DNA of 64,000 nt from Channa striata (GCA_033026295.1 CM065180.1:22981023-23045022), one strand, 5' to 3'; positions 1 to 12,720 are shown, numbered from the stretch's first letter. Made by a program: numbers and translations. Notes: generated by a model from the letters alone, not told the origin.

Positions 1-1145
1 TTAATGGGATCTTCTCTGCAGCCTCAACAGGGAACAGATATTATAAAAAATATATGAAAAAATGGAACTTAACATATCCACTTGATGTAACTTACTCAGT
101 CTGTTGAAACCTCAGTAGCTTTAGATGCAAATTTGAATAATAATTTAAAAAAAGTGTCTTGCCATTTTAAATGCAAATGAATCAGGAAAGGATTCATTCA
201 CAGCCAGTATGAACTCATGAAGTTTTTAAACATGGGTGACTCACTGTTGTTTGAAGTTGAACACTTTAACCGTCGTCGGTTTCATTCTATTTCAAACACT
301 CAAGAAGAGACGACATTAGGCAAACTGGCCTCTCCACTTAGTTCAACAGCCGAATAAAAGTACCAGTCGTGTTACTACACACGGTTTTTCGTTTCTTTTA
401 AATTCTCATAGAAATGTTTTGGATGCAGAATCCCAGGCCCTGCATTCGCAAGACACACACATTAAAATGAATGCAGGACTGCGCTGTTTTTTTTTTCATG
501 GATCGTTTGCTGTATTTAATAGCAGAGACCATTAAATGAGGTATGGTGCTGCTTGTTTTGTTGGGTTTATCCATCATCAGACTAGAGAGTGGAAATCTGC
601 AGAGACTGATTGTCCTGGAAGCCTCATTCACATGAATTTCAGCTTCACGCTTCAGATGTCAATTTGGCTTAAGTATATTTGACACTGTTGGTGTTAATAA
701 CTTTAATGTGCAAGATTTGTTTCAACATGCCTAAAAAAAAGGTTTCTAATCAGTCCAGCAGGATAGTTAAAAAAATGTAACCAGCCCCTGTGAGTCCTGC
801 ACAACCTTTAAAATCATTCACAAGTTTCCATTGCATTTCACCTAAACTCTGATGTCTCTAATTGCCTCAAAGCAGATTAGCTCATAAGTGTTTGTAACAC
901 ACCGTGGTATTTAAGAAAGTAAAAGCATGATTTCACAAGAACAGCGATAATCATAGAACCAAATAACAGCAACTACTAATTTAGCAATTTTGACTTGGTG
1001 CCACAATGTTGTTACCAAAAAAAGCTAAAAACAGCAAATTTTAAAGAAAAGTTGCCGCACAATTAGACTCCAACAATTTGAACTGTAAAATGTTCAGGTC
1101 CAATTCTTATATACCCACATCAAATCTACTTAAACTACCAAAAAT

Positions 1146-1198
<53 letters not shown>

Positions 1199-1205
1199 AC
1201 ACACA
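1146..1205. repeat. (TA)n(CA)n compound microsatellite
   Basis: A run of alternating TA passes directly into alternating AC, with one interruption (acagac) near the end. It is probably polymorphic in length. Confidence 0.97.
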
Positions 1206-2155
1206 AATGTAATTATTGATGCATCAGTGTGTAAATGTAATTTGTGTTGCACCTGGTAAAAGTGGAGCTAATCTGAATGACCGATAGATATTTAACCTAA
1301 ATAGACCCACATTTACAAGTTGATTATGTTCAGTTTTAAAAATCTGCATCAGCAAAGTAACTGAGGCTTCACAATGTGTTAAAGTATTAGCTGCGTTAGC
1401 TGTGAAAATATACAGAAAACAATATGTTCTTTGCAGTGGTGGTGAATGTAATAAAATTATATTTCAGTAAATGCTGCATAAACACAGACGGCGTTTCACT
1501 GCTGCCTTTACCTTGGTTTGACCAGCTTTTTTGTGTGCGCGCTCGTCGCTTTTATTTGGACACTTTTCATTAGTAATCTGTCACCATAGCAACACCGAGT
1601 TTGTCTTAGGGCAAAAAGCTGAAAAAAGGATCAGTTTGCTTCACAACAGCGTGGACGTGAACTGAAAGTCCTCTAATCCTTTGTCCAGTTTTTCAGGACG
1701 GTGCTTCATCACACGCGGAGAAGATAAACACAGCTTTCAGAGAAAAGCTCAGCTCGAGCCTTTATGTTTGACCCATAAAGTTGAACATTGAATTATTCTG
1801 TAAGTGGATTATGCAGTAATACCCTGCAGCCGGAGTGACATGCTGCAAAAACTGAAGCGGCAACTTTGTCCTTGGAGGTTCAGACGTCAGGTGACAAGTC
1901 ACCAGACTGCTGCACAGCAACTGGCTGCAGGTTACGATGCTGCGCAGGTTTATTATGGTGCCTGTGGCCTCGTTGCACTAAATGCAGAGGCCCCAAAAAA
2001 TAAAAGTGCAGGACAATTCAATAACAACGTGTAGAAGTTAAGGATCCAACTCGTTTACTGGTCTGTAGGAGTGAAGGTCATTTGTTCGAGGACTGCACCT
2101 TAGTACAGGTCTGAGGTTCTTGCTCTTTAACGGAGCGCGTCCACTTCCAGAGGGG

Positions 2156-2262
2156 ACAGCACGGTGGTGCCTCGCACCCAGAAGGTCCCCGGTTTGAAAG
2201 CCCGGCCAGCTGCATGTGTGGGTTTCCTCTCCCAGTACAAAGACAGGCAGGGCGGGTGGACA
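2156..2262 (+). repeat. Teleost interspersed repeat, head fragment
   Basis: The fragment has the order cacggtggtgc, agaaggtccccggtttgaa, then gtgggtttcctc and a ccagtacaaagaca-like motif. From memory this is the head of a very common teleost repeat whose consensus reads 'cacggtggtgcagtggttagcac ... ggtcctgggttcgaa'. The ggttcgaa part resembles a pol III B box, so a tRNA-derived SINE origin is plausible. The copy is internally deleted. A second, 3'-extended copy lies at 2890-3115. Confidence 0.6.
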
Positions 2263-2410
2263 CCACCTCTCACCCACTGACTGCTGGAACAAGTGGTTAC
2301 AGATGAGACGTTTTAAGATTTTTTTAAACTAAACTGAGAGATTTAGTTTTTTGTATATTCTCAACAAAAGCAACTAAATGCTGATGTGTTGGATCACGCA
2401 GCTGCCTGCT

Positions 2411-2456
2411 CCACCCTCACCACCTTCACCACCTTCACCACCTTCACCACCTTCAA
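2411..2456. repeat. 9-nt tandem repeat (ttcaccacc)n
   Basis: About five near-perfect units of ttcaccacc follow one another, flanked by ordinary sequence. Confidence 0.9.
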
Positions 2457-2889
2457 TACCTGCGGAGTTTCCATAGTAGCACTTACTTTTTAAAAAATAT
2501 TTTATTTTGCCAAACCTCAACTTTGTCTGTTTGCACCAAAGGAAAATTCACACATATTTTCTCCTTTTTAAAAATTTTAGTTTGAGGTCGATTATTGAAT
2601 ACAAGAAACGCCTTTAAAGTGGTTCTCTCCTTGAATCTGTACATGAATTAAACTGAATATTTTGGATTTAAGGTCAAATCAGGGCTAGAAACGTACATTC
2701 ATGTTAGCAACAGCAATACACGAAGCACTGTAAGAATGAGAAACGGTGCAAGTTGTGTTGAGCGTCTAGAGTTTGAAGTGGTGCAGATCGTTCTAGGCAG
2801 CAGTAGGTAACGCAGACATGGTTCAACTCCACATCATCCAACCCTCTAAAATGGTTTGAACTGCGCGTCGTCGCCTCTGTGAAGTCTGG

Positions 2890-3115
2890 TTTTGGCTCAG
2901 CGAGACAGAAGGTCCACGGTTCGGCTGTTTCAAGTTCGCCCTGTGTCCCCGAACCCGCGTGGTTTTCGTCCCACAATCCAAAGACACGACGTGAATGTGA
3001 GTGTGAATGGTTGTCTGTCTGTGCGTCTGTCTGTGTTGGCCCTGAGACAGACTGGAGACCCGTCCATGACACCTGGAGCAGGATCAAGCCCCCAAAACCC
3101 AGAACGGACTGACAA
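2890..3115 (+). repeat. Teleost interspersed repeat, middle and 3' part
   Basis: It contains cagaaggtccacggttcgg, then gtcccacaatccaaagac, gaatgtgagtgtgaatggtt, ttggccctgagacagactgg and agacccgtccatgacacc. These motifs occur in this order in the same teleost repeat family as 2156-2262. The copy is diverged and lacks the family's first 40 or so bases. Open frames that run through it on both strands are repeat-derived and not genes. Confidence 0.65.
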
Positions 3116-3217
3116 CCGTGCATGTTCAGTGTATGGACGGTTGACTCTAGGGGGAGCCAGCCTCTCATCAGTTCCACACACTGATTTTGGTTCCTCGACA
3201 TTCGCTGAAAGACCCCG

Positions 3218-3221
<4 letters not shown>

Positions 3222-3256
<35 letters not shown>
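3222..3256. repeat. (CT)n microsatellite
   Basis: An uninterrupted CT dinucleotide run. A pure C run follows at about 3303-3315. Confidence 0.97.
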
Positions 3257-3259
<3 letters not shown>

Positions 3260-3279
3260 TTCACACTCTTTCAATGAAT

Positions 3280-4870
3280 ACTAATGCAGCGAGTGGGTCC
3301 GACCCCCCCCCCCCCTCCAGTTTTTTCGCAGGGACGGGCGGGAGAGGGGAGACGGAGCACTTCCAGCTCAGTGTCCCTCCTCAGGAGGCAGGCAGAGCTT
3401 GACTAGCAGCGGCCCCACAGACCAGCACCGGTGATACTGAGTGTCGCTGCTGCAACAATGTGTAACCTGTGTGAGTGGCACATCATGTCCGAGCAGAGCT
3501 GAGCGCGAGACAGAGACACAGACGGGGACGGACATCTGTGGCTGCTTTGTGTCATCTGGATGGGAAGTCTTTCCTTTTTTTTTTTTTTTTTGGGAGGAGA
3601 GACCGAAGACAGCAGAAGGCAGTCGGGGAAGGGGACCAACTGGCAGCAGCCAATCCCCCCTTCCTCACACCCAGACTGGAGACGACGGAGGCCACTGGAG
3701 TATTTGCTTTCATCTTTCGTTTTTTGTTCTTTTTCTTCCTCATCGCGCTGCTGGGAGGTGCTTTGCCTTTCCATTTGCTCGCTCTCTCCGTCCTCTGTCT
3801 TCTCATCTATTTCGCCATTTACCTGGTCAACAATTTCTTTTATATATGAGCCAGACGAGGAGGGAGAGAGAGGCAGAGAGACAGAGAAAAAGAGAGAGGA
3901 GGGGGAATTTTTTTTTGGTACCCCCCCATCACCATCTTCATCCTGCTTTTTTTTTTCTCCCCCCTTCATTCATTCAGTCATTCTTCCCTCCCTCTCCATC
4001 GCTCTCCCCGTACAGCCCACGCTCGCTCCCCCCCCCCACCACTCCGCTCACCGTCCACCCGTAACTTCGGCTACTTTTTTTTTTCCCACCACTCTTTTAA
4101 TTTACTTTCCGAAGCTTTGAACGCCGCGTTTTAATTGGCTTGCCTGTATTTTCTATTTATGCCTTTTTCACTTTTGTACCTTTTCCTATTTTCCCCCTTC
4201 TCTTTTTTCCTCCCCCCATCCTATGCATCTTTTTTGGGCGATTCTTAATTCTGACCATAGGTAGGTCTATTTAGTGTTCCGTGTCTGTCTCCGAGTCTTT
4301 GTCGCTTTTCTGTGTGTACCAGGTGTGTTTGTTTGGTGGTGGGGGGGCGCACACCCACCGGCCCACAGTCCAGCTGTGCTGTAACATGCCTTCCCTCCCA
4401 TCCGGCTCTCAGCTGATTGTTGCCTCATGCCGTGTCATCCTCACGTCACTCTCCGTTCACACACTGTAATCTGTGTTTCACCCCCCCACAGTTTCCGGTC
4501 GAACATCCCGTTCAGTCCGTCTAAACGCTTCCCTCTCCTCGTTCAAACTGAGGCGAAGGTCGAACTGAGCTCTGGGTTTTTGGTCCGTCTTGTCAGGGTG
4601 TCATCCGTGCTGATACACTCCTCCTTTTCCCTCCCCCCGTCCCCCCCGTCCCTCCCTCCCTCTCGTGTCTTTCTGAAACGGCTCTGTTCCTGCAGACAGA
4701 CTCACAATCACTCAGAGAGAATGGACTAAAAAAACTGGCTTTAACCTTCCAAAGGACATTTTTCCCCCCCTTTTTTCCCCCTCTAACATGATTTTCACTT
4801 TCGTCCCTCCTGTCACTTTGCTTCACGCTTGTCTTCAATCTTTTTTTTTCACCCCCCTCCCCTCCGCCGC
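3280..4870 (+). promoter_or_regulatory. Pyrimidine-rich block; candidate first-exon/promoter region
   Basis: From about 3560 to 4870 the + strand is strongly pyrimidine-biased, with long T runs (3576-3591, 3909-3917, 4074-4084) and repeated C runs. It follows a moderately CpG-containing stretch at 3400-3560. The leader exon at 10605 begins at a splice acceptor, so the transcript must start upstream of it. This block is the most distinctive candidate, but I find no decisive TATA box or initiator. Donor-like sites downstream include atag/gtaggt at 4261 and aatag/gtgagt at 5616. This is inference only; it could equally be a low-complexity intergenic tract. Confidence 0.2.
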
Positions 4871-5995
4871 CATTTCCACCCTCTCACCCCGTCTGAACTG
4901 ATCCGCTCATCGATTTATTTGTTGTTCCATTTTGCGTTTTCATCTGCCATCTAAACAAACCTAAACGTCCCACCGCTCACACGTCATTGACTCGCTTGCA
5001 GCAGGGACGACTTTGGATTTTGCTGATGTGATTTGCATTTATTGGCACCACAAGTTGCAGATTATTATTATTATTTTTTTGCATTATTGGAGAAGTTAAG
5101 CTGTCTGTAAAGTAGCTGAATAATTTCACGTGTGTGTGTGTGTGTGATGCACAGCAAAGTGAAGCAAACCACACAACTCATTTCTTGTCCATCTCCTCTT
5201 TTGTATTTGCACCTTTTTTCCCGAAGGAGATTTAACGCCTCTCCTCTTCGTTACATGAAGATAATGGGAAGTGGGACTCTTGAGCAGCTGTCTCCTTGAT
5301 ACAGCCTCTCTGGATATAGCAGTTTTCCTGTGGAATTACCCTTTAAATCCTGGATTTGATCCCAAATAAAAAAAAATTAACAATTATCATAAACTGCTCT
5401 TAATTTGGGACTCTTTTTTTTTTTGACATTTTTCTTGTAATGGACTGAAGCCGAATTTAATATTTCTTTAATTTCCTTCTCTTCTAATGGGATTTCACTA
5501 ACGCGGATTAAAAAGACTCGAGCATCATCGTTGGCCATTAGTTGATGTAATAACTGGTGGTTCACCCTCCAAAATCAATTAAATGTCATATTTCTCAGTG
5601 TTGAGGGTTAAATAGGTGAGTACGGCACTTGGGTCCACACATGCTAATGCTGGTGCATGTTTTGGATGATTAATTGATTCAGATTTTAATATTTTATTAA
5701 CATCATGTTTTTGCGTGTGTGTTTACGTGTGTGTGTGTGTGTGTGTGTAGACTCATTAACGGATGTATGTCAGTAGATATTAGCGGATTATCAGAGATCA
5801 GCTATTTCGCTTACACTCCACCACATTAGCCTTTAATTCTCTTTCCAATAAAACGTCTACATATCAGAAATACGATCACACGACCTGATAATGTGACAAA
5901 AAAGCCTTTACGTTTGTTAAATGAATTTCCACGCTTTGCTTATTAGCCACTATCTACCTGTCCAGTGCGGCGCTACGCTCTTATTTAGAGCAGCG

Positions 5996-5997
<2 letters not shown>

Positions 5998-6030
<33 letters not shown>

Positions 6031-6065
6031 AGCCTGAGTGCAATACACACACACACACACACACA
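5998..6065. repeat. Inverted (GT)n / (CA)n pair
   Basis: A (GT)n run at 5998-6028 is followed after about 16 nt (ctagcctgagtgcaat) by a (CA)n run at 6045-6065. The two runs are complementary on the same strand and could fold into a hairpin with a stem of about 20 bp. Confidence 0.9.
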
Positions 6066-7438
6066 GATCAATAAAGTAATCTACATGAAAAGACACACAC
6101 TAAACTGCCCTTTTCTCAATGCAGTTATTTGTATCAGCTGTTGTTCCACAGAAACACAGTGGTGCATGCTGGGACAGTGACTGTATGTCTCAAATCTAAT
6201 TTGAGTCTCCTGCAAAATGCAAACACACAGACATTTTGTCCGTCTGTCCATCGTAGGTGCAGCAGTGATTTACCCGGGGTCTCTGATTTAACTTTTCTAT
6301 CATTGGGCTGACAGCAGTTTGGATTTATAGTCTGTGTGTGTGTGTGTGTGTCTGTGCACGTGCGGGACACAGTCAAGGTTACGGCTCTGTCCCGGTGAAA
6401 CACACCTGGGATCTGCTCCCATGACCCGGGACCGTTACACATTCGGGTCTCTGCTCTTAGGTCACATGTGGACACCTTCTGTCTCCGCTGTCTCACCGCT
6501 GTCTTTTATTGTCACGCCGGTCAGGATCGTCGGCACAGCTGAAACTCGTCTCCCGCTCTGGTCTCGTTGTCTTGACATTTTTAGTTTTGTGTTGGAGGGA
6601 AAAACGGCCAGTGATGTGGACGTTACGTCCCACTCCGCTGGAAAACGGCCTTTGATACAGACGATTGGACTAGTTTCCTGCAGAGGACGATCAGAGACGT
6701 TTCTGGCTCCTGCGTGGCAGAGTGAGCGGTTGCTGTCCGTTTGAAGCCTTTGGAGGACGGACACAGCGGAGCATCATGTCCATGCATATATGTTTTTAGG
6801 CAATTTAGCGGTGATGCTGGCAGGACATAAAGCCGTTTTGATTTGTTTTGTGATTCTCAATGAATCACAGGTTCCATTTCTGCCACTTTAACACAGCGAT
6901 TTATTCTGTCTGGTGCTAAATTAAATGTCCCTGCCAAGTTCCAGACCATAGTTAATGTAAATGGAACAGTTTCTCTAATGTCTGAATTTGGGCGAGAGTA
7001 AATCGGTTGTGTTTGATGTGCGTTTGAAGCATCCTGTCGATTTTTGGTGTTGGATGCCAGGAGGGCACATGGCAAAGAAGTTTGCCAAACGTCCCCAAAC
7101 CGTTTATAGGAGATTTCCCAGGCAGCAGTCGTCGCTAAACAGGCCAGGAGAGCAGACAGCGGGGGCTAAGTCTCTGTCCTTTTCCTCATCTGCTTCCCAG
7201 TGAGACGACGACTCCTACGACTGATCACACTTTATTAAATATTCTCTCTTCATTTATGTTTCCACTCTGAAGTTTCCTCGTGCAGCAGACGTCCAATCTA
7301 AAACACATAGGTTTTTTTTTTTTTAGCTCAGGAAAATGCAGCTTAACACCTCAGACTGTGGCGCCGCGTGACCAACCTCGTCCATCATCTCGTTAAATGA
7401 CTGAATCAGTCGGCTGAGCTCCATCTAAAGCTCATGAC

Positions 7439-7440
<2 letters not shown>

Positions 7441-7471
<31 letters not shown>
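7441..7471. repeat. (GT)n microsatellite
   Basis: About 15 uninterrupted GT units. Confidence 0.97.
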
Positions 7472-7473
<2 letters not shown>

Positions 7474-10400
7474 CCCCGTGAGAGAGCGAGCGAGGAGCCT
7501 ATGTGGGACGACTTTAAAGGTGCATCTAGATTTTTAAATTTTTTTGGTGTTGGCAGCTTATTCACTTGAAGCAGGCAAAATATGGGTCATGATCTGATAT
7601 AAAAAGGGTGTTCAATAATTCATCAGAACTGATTAAGACGACTCGTATCGATGCAGACGCAGACCTGGCAGCGGGCAGCAGGGCAACATTCAGGCCTCTT
7701 TTGTGGAATTAGTATAAACTAAAACGAGTTAAAGGAGCCGGATTCATTTTTTTTTTTTTATCTATTGTCGTCACATGTGGTGAGTTGTGATTGTTTGTGT
7801 GTGTGCATTTTGTGTGAAGCCCATCAATTTATTAAATATGAAAGTACAATCTGTTACCCTGCAGAACCTGCTTCATTATTTATCGACATATTTCAATTAA
7901 TCATTTATTTTCCTAAAAGTGTGGAACTTGCACTCCACTTCACAGGGAGTGTGTTCATGATCGGGATGTAATCAGGATTAATAGAAGCTTTGTCTTCCTC
8001 TCCGGGTGTCGGGCAGGCGAAGGCAGAGACCGTTCAGTGCTACAATACATGTTGGGATGGGCATGTATTATTAATCGTATTGGCCTGGATTCTTCTTAAA
8101 TTAGACTCTTTTATCTCTGCATAAACACAAACACACACACACACACACGCAGTATTTGACTAAACGGAGATGTGAGATGCATTTAAGCTGTGGATTTGTG
8201 CACTGTGAGCTCCCCGTGTCCAGCCACGGTTGAGTGTTGTTGAGCTTCACCGGGCTCTTACCCGGGGGCCTGCGACCTGCTCCTGACGCTCTGCCCCCCC
8301 TCTTCCCTTTTGCAGTAACAGACTGGACGTCAGAAAACCAAGCGACGCCAAACGTCCCTTCGGCGGAACAGAAGCGACGCTGCTCCCGTGGAGTACAATT
8401 ACCTCGAAACTGCTGCTTTACCCTGTTTAGACCCGTTGAGGATTTCGCCGAAAGCTGCTGTGAGTTCTGCCCCCCCACAAACACACACACACACACACTC
8501 TGAGAGGTAATGAACATCTGGATTTGCTTCAACACAGCCCCCACACACACACACCCTAACGAGCTGCCCTGGTCGAGAGGTGCAGATCGATTAATCAGGA
8601 ACCTGCATTCGTGTGATAAAGCGGCGGGTCCGAGCAAACAAACCGGTGACACCTGGAAATGATGAAGGGCCACTTCACCCCCCGATCATTTTATTCTCCT
8701 ATTTTTGGGGCGTTAATTAAAGTCATCTTTCTGTTAATTGGCCGCCGACGTTGACAGATGTTATCATTCCAGGTGATTAGTCTTGTCTCCTCGCAGAACA
8801 AATGCCTCCAAATGGTAAATTATAGTTTTATTGTGTATGCAAACAGCATTTTTCTTTGTTTTCATCGATTTTATGCATTTCTTTTCTTTTTTTTTGGCAC
8901 AGCCAGATATTGAAGTCTTTAAATTATTCTCCATCTTACAGTTATTTAAAACCTGTTCTGACTAAGGGAACAGACAGACGTGTGGTACAAACAGCGATCG
9001 CTGTCGAGGACAAGCCACGACATCGCTCACACGTCTCTGTCCTGGAGGAAAGATCCCGCCGCATTTGTTGCTCTGCTTGAAAAATTATTATAATTTTGTC
9101 CGAGGACAGAGGATGTCGTTGTTGTACACAGTGAAGCCCACTGAGGCAGGTTTGTGATTGACAGCCGGGCCATTTAAATAGAATTTGCTTCATTTAAGAT
9201 TAAATCAACTAGGAAGACGTAAATTTCAAGCTAATATAAACTATATACCAGACATTAAATTTACTAATACTACATGTAAACACTGCACCATCATTCTCTT
9301 CCTGTTAGACGTTGTAAAACGATCTTTTCATGCTTTTATTTGACAGCCGACAGTTTAGAGGGACAGGAGACGTCATCTTGTACAGGTCTTAGCCACTCGA
9401 TGATGAGTCGCCCTCTGGCGTTTCTTTTACCTTGATAGAAATAATTACTAGAAAACCTTTCATGACTCTGGACCCCCCCAAAACTTCCTCGACAGGCCCA
9501 CACCAGTCCATAAACAAACCTCCAGTTTGGGTCCACAGTCGCACCCGCCTGCTCCAACGTTACATGTAAGCGCTCGCCACCGTGACTGGCCAATCGGAAC
9601 AGAGCTGAGTCGCAGTGGAGGTGGGTGAGTTTCACACAAACGCTGTGTGAATAAAAAAATGGGCAGTTTTGGGAATTTTTTTATCATCCGAAGATGAGTA
9701 GAGCCTCAAAATTAAAACATAAACCTGAAATTAAACATTTTGTGTCGTCTTCAATGGAAGAATCAAATATTATCAAACGTATAAGGTTATATTATATTTT
9801 ATAGAAGGTTTACATCCAGCCTCCTCTGAAAAGACGATTACACACACGGAACAAATGTCCTTTACTGTAAAACAAGTAAACATTTGCACATACGTACGTT
9901 TGTTTATAAATTAGTTTCACTTTTTTCTTTGGGATTTTGCATTTCACAAATTTGTGATTTGAATCGCTTCATTTCGTGGCAAATTTTTTTTTTAAATTTC
10001 ATGCTTTGTGGCGTGTTTTCCTCATCTTTCAAACTGCAGGGTCGTTCACAATTTCACAGTTTTGATTCCGACGCCACAAATTCCTGGAGGGACTGATAAT
10101 ATAATATGACATGACACAGGGCTGTGTCATATCGTATCCTCTATGATATGTCGCCATAAATCTTCCCCATCACAAGTATGCAGTATAATTATAATAATGC
10201 GTGATCTTTCTCAAAGAACTTTATATTATTACAGCAGAAATTTTGAAAGTTCACTTCAGAAAAAACATCTCAGTAGTTAAAATACTAACGTCGGTACTCG
10301 CTTGTTACTTACAGTGGTGAATTTATGCAAATAAATTAAAATGAAATAAAATAAATTAATATATAGATACCGAGATAGTTTAGGCATCAGTACCGGAAAG

Positions 10401-10604
10401 AAATGGACCACACAAGGTAAATTGTTGCTGAGCTGAGCCCCTCTAGTCACAGTGGGCAAAGGCCTCCCAGAAACACCCCTCTGCACGCGCCTGACGACAA
10501 CCCAAAACCATCTGTTCGCACAAACCTCAGTACTGAAGAGTTTTTTTTAAGGCAGCTGCTGACTATCAATAACCAAACTGTGTTTTCTCTCCCGCCGACC
10601 GTAG

Positions 10605-10712
10605 ATCAGCCTCCCTCAGTCTGAGGCTATGAGAGGGAGAGCGGAGTCCCAGGGCGCACCATCATGCTACTTCTGAGATGCTGGGATGAGACTCTGGCTG
10701 GCAAAACACGAG
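10605..10712 (+). other. Probable grin2b leader (5') exon, 108 nt
   Basis: A pyrimidine-rich tract (tgttttctctcccgccgacc) ends in gtag immediately before 10605. The segment ends at 10712 in acgag followed by gtaaga, a strong donor. The exon carries several ATGs: 10629 (15 codons, stop at 10674), 10664 (open to the exon end, phase 1), 10678 (three codons then stop) and 10686 (open to the exon end, phase 0). Joined directly to the coding exon at 31530, the 10686 frame continues in frame with the ATG at 31554. The true start could therefore lie here, adding 17 residues. The 10664 frame would overlap the main frame and end at 31972. No transcript evidence is available; I infer the exon from its splice signals and its position before the first coding exon. 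Confidence 0.6.
10629..10676 (+). other. Short upstream ORF in leader exon
   Basis: A 15-codon frame begins MRGRAES and ends CYF before TGA at 10674-10676. It has G at -3. It lies entirely inside the putative leader exon and would be read before the receptor start codon. If translated it would limit initiation at the downstream ATGs. There is no evidence that the peptide itself has a function. Confidence 0.35.
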
Positions 10713-12419
10713 GTAAGACGATCTTGATGCATGAGGCCTCTCTCCAAGCCCGAAGCCGTTTGCAGCTTTCTGCCGCTGTCCCCGGAGAGAGTTGCTGAAA
10801 CAAGCCGTCTTATCTCACCTGTGGGTTTGTGCGTCTGCTTTGCTAAAGCTCAGTGATGGATGGTGTGAAACTCGCAGAGGCTCTTTTCTGTTTTGTATCT
10901 CACGCCAGGTTTGCTTGAGGGTCAGGATAATGGTTCAAGGTGGAGCCTGCAGACAAATGGTTTAATCCGGGGTTTTTAGCACAGCGCGCACTTTGATCAA
11001 TGGCAAACGTCAGCGTGTGGACGCCCGACCTGAGCCGACCCCTCCTTCACTCCTGCCTTTGTTTGCATTTTTTTGTTTTTTTTGACCCTGTAGACGTGTT
11101 TGTAGATTTTGGGTGTATGCGAGTAGGAAAGAGGCGAGAAACCGTTTGATTTATGCCATAAATGAACAGACGACATAATTCTCCCTCTGTCCCAGGACCA
11201 AATTAGACAGAGCAAATAGATTTGCCACGGGGGCCCATGGGAAACCTTCATCATATCAGCACATTCCCTGCTGCTCTCCTGCCTTCATCTCCTTACTCCT
11301 CAGTGCTTGGAATGATTTTTTAATTGTCCACAATCATTTTTCTCTCCTCTGTTCGTCTCTGTCCATGAACTATTAATCAGCCGTGACGCCTGAAGACTCT
11401 GTGCAGGATTTTGTGTGACAGGAGCCGGTGGTTTGCTGTGGGAGGAGGGTGGGGGTGACGGACTATGTGCACAGTGTGCGAGCTCACTGCAAACGCTGCC
11501 GTTACAAAGTTAGTGCCATTACTTGGAGCTGCAGCCGAGCGACGGCGCAGCTTCGTAATGAAGTGCTTCATCCTCGGCCGTCTGTCGTTAGCCGCGAGCC
11601 GCTCAGCTGCCTTGGCCGTTGCTGATGCTGCAGATTTTATATTGTCATGTACAATTCAGTGTTTTTTTTACATTCTTACTATGAAACAACAAATGGAATT
11701 ATGTGTGACAGTGTAAAGAGTTTCATATTTGTGATTCTCAGTAGCCAGTTCTGTCCCGTGATTGCAGCTTTGCACATTGACTGTATTCAGCTTCACCTGA
11801 TGGTTTCAGTTCAAAGGTCATTGTGTGGACTTGGTCTTCTGACTGTGTCGCACAAAGCAGGAAATGGCCCCGTTCAAATCCAAATTATAGTAAGAACAAC
11901 TGGGCTGAGTGACGGCAAACGTTCATTAGTACTTTAACCACCTTCGCCAACGACGCATCCCAGCATCAGCTGGAATCTATAACTACACAAACACAATGTC
12001 GGCACAGTCAGATCAGATGTCCGGTGTGTTTTATTGTCCCACTTCTCTGCACACATTGTCATTCAGCATCTCCGAGAGTAAAAAAGTGTTTCTGTCAGGT
12101 TAGACGTTTCCAATTAATTGGACATTTACGTTTAAGACACAGCATAATAGGAATGTTGCAAAAATGATATTGTTAATATTGGAAGCATCAGTTTGGGACT
12201 GAGACAGTGTCGGGTACGGCCTGAGATGTGGATGCATCCTCAGACCAGAGGGAATCGTGTCCAAATTTGAGATGTTTTTTGAGACGCAGAGAAGGTGAAC
12301 GGAGGATTTCTGCGTGTGCGGTTCACACCACGAAGCACGAACGAGGAGGTGAAGCGATGAGGGGGCGCTTTGTTTTTCGTGACACCGGCGGAGATTTATT
12401 TAAAAATTCAAGGGACATT

Positions 12420-12720
12420 TAACCAGCACCACTTCCACAACCTCCCGTGCAGGAAGGAGGGTGATGGAGTGCTGCACCACGTGACCTGACCTCAATCATC
12501 CCCTCACCTGAACACCAGGCTGGACACACACAGGCAGATAACAGCCTCGCTCGGAGTGCAGACAACCAGCTGCCGCAGGGAGAATCAAGGGCGAGGTCAG
12601 AGTCCACACCGGGTCAGAAACATCCAAGCACAAGAGTCCGAAGGGAACAGAATCTAGGACAGCGGTCAAAGCCAGACAGGAGAACAGGAAGCAGGAACTG
12701 AACCCTTTGGAGTAACTCGG
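12420..12720. repeat. Possible interspersed repeat fragment
   Basis: The stretch contains ccgggtcagaaacatccaag, agagtccgaag, gcggtcaaagccaga and caggaagcaggaact. These phrases are typical, from memory, of a recurrent teleost repeat. A possibly related segment is at 54590-54800. The boundaries are approximate and the family is not identified. Confidence 0.35.

Larger units (their letters stand above)
1..3200. other. 5' flanking / noncoding DNA, AT-rich
   Basis: I see no convincing exon here. The first 1.5 kb is AT-rich with scattered homopolymers. Short open frames on both strands have no recognisable domains and no coding-like composition. The block contains an (AT)n(AC)n microsatellite, a 9-nt tandem repeat and two fragments of an interspersed repeat, listed separately. 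It lies upstream of grin2b in the direction of transcription. It could be intergenic or part of a longer leader intron; the sequence alone does not decide this. Confidence 0.6.
4871..10604. other. Noncoding DNA upstream of leader exon
   Basis: No recognisable coding exon. It holds GT/CA microsatellites at 5130-5147, 5726-5748, 5998-6065 (an inverted pair), 6332-6350, 7441-7471, 8130-8148 and 8480-8498, plus T runs (for example 7311-7324 and 7747-7760). The remainder is unremarkable mixed-composition DNA. It is likely the leader intron if the true first exon lies upstream. Confidence 0.6.

Noticed and set aside
2704..3284. Open frames on both strands near 3 kb
   Set aside because: They cover the interspersed repeat fragment and the (CT)n tract and are not genes.
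3403..4120. Several overlapping open frames of 180-200 codons on both strands
   Set aside because: They are by-products of the pyrimidine-rich block, with Phe/Ser/Pro- or Lys/Glu-rich low complexity in each frame. None has a protein-like composition.
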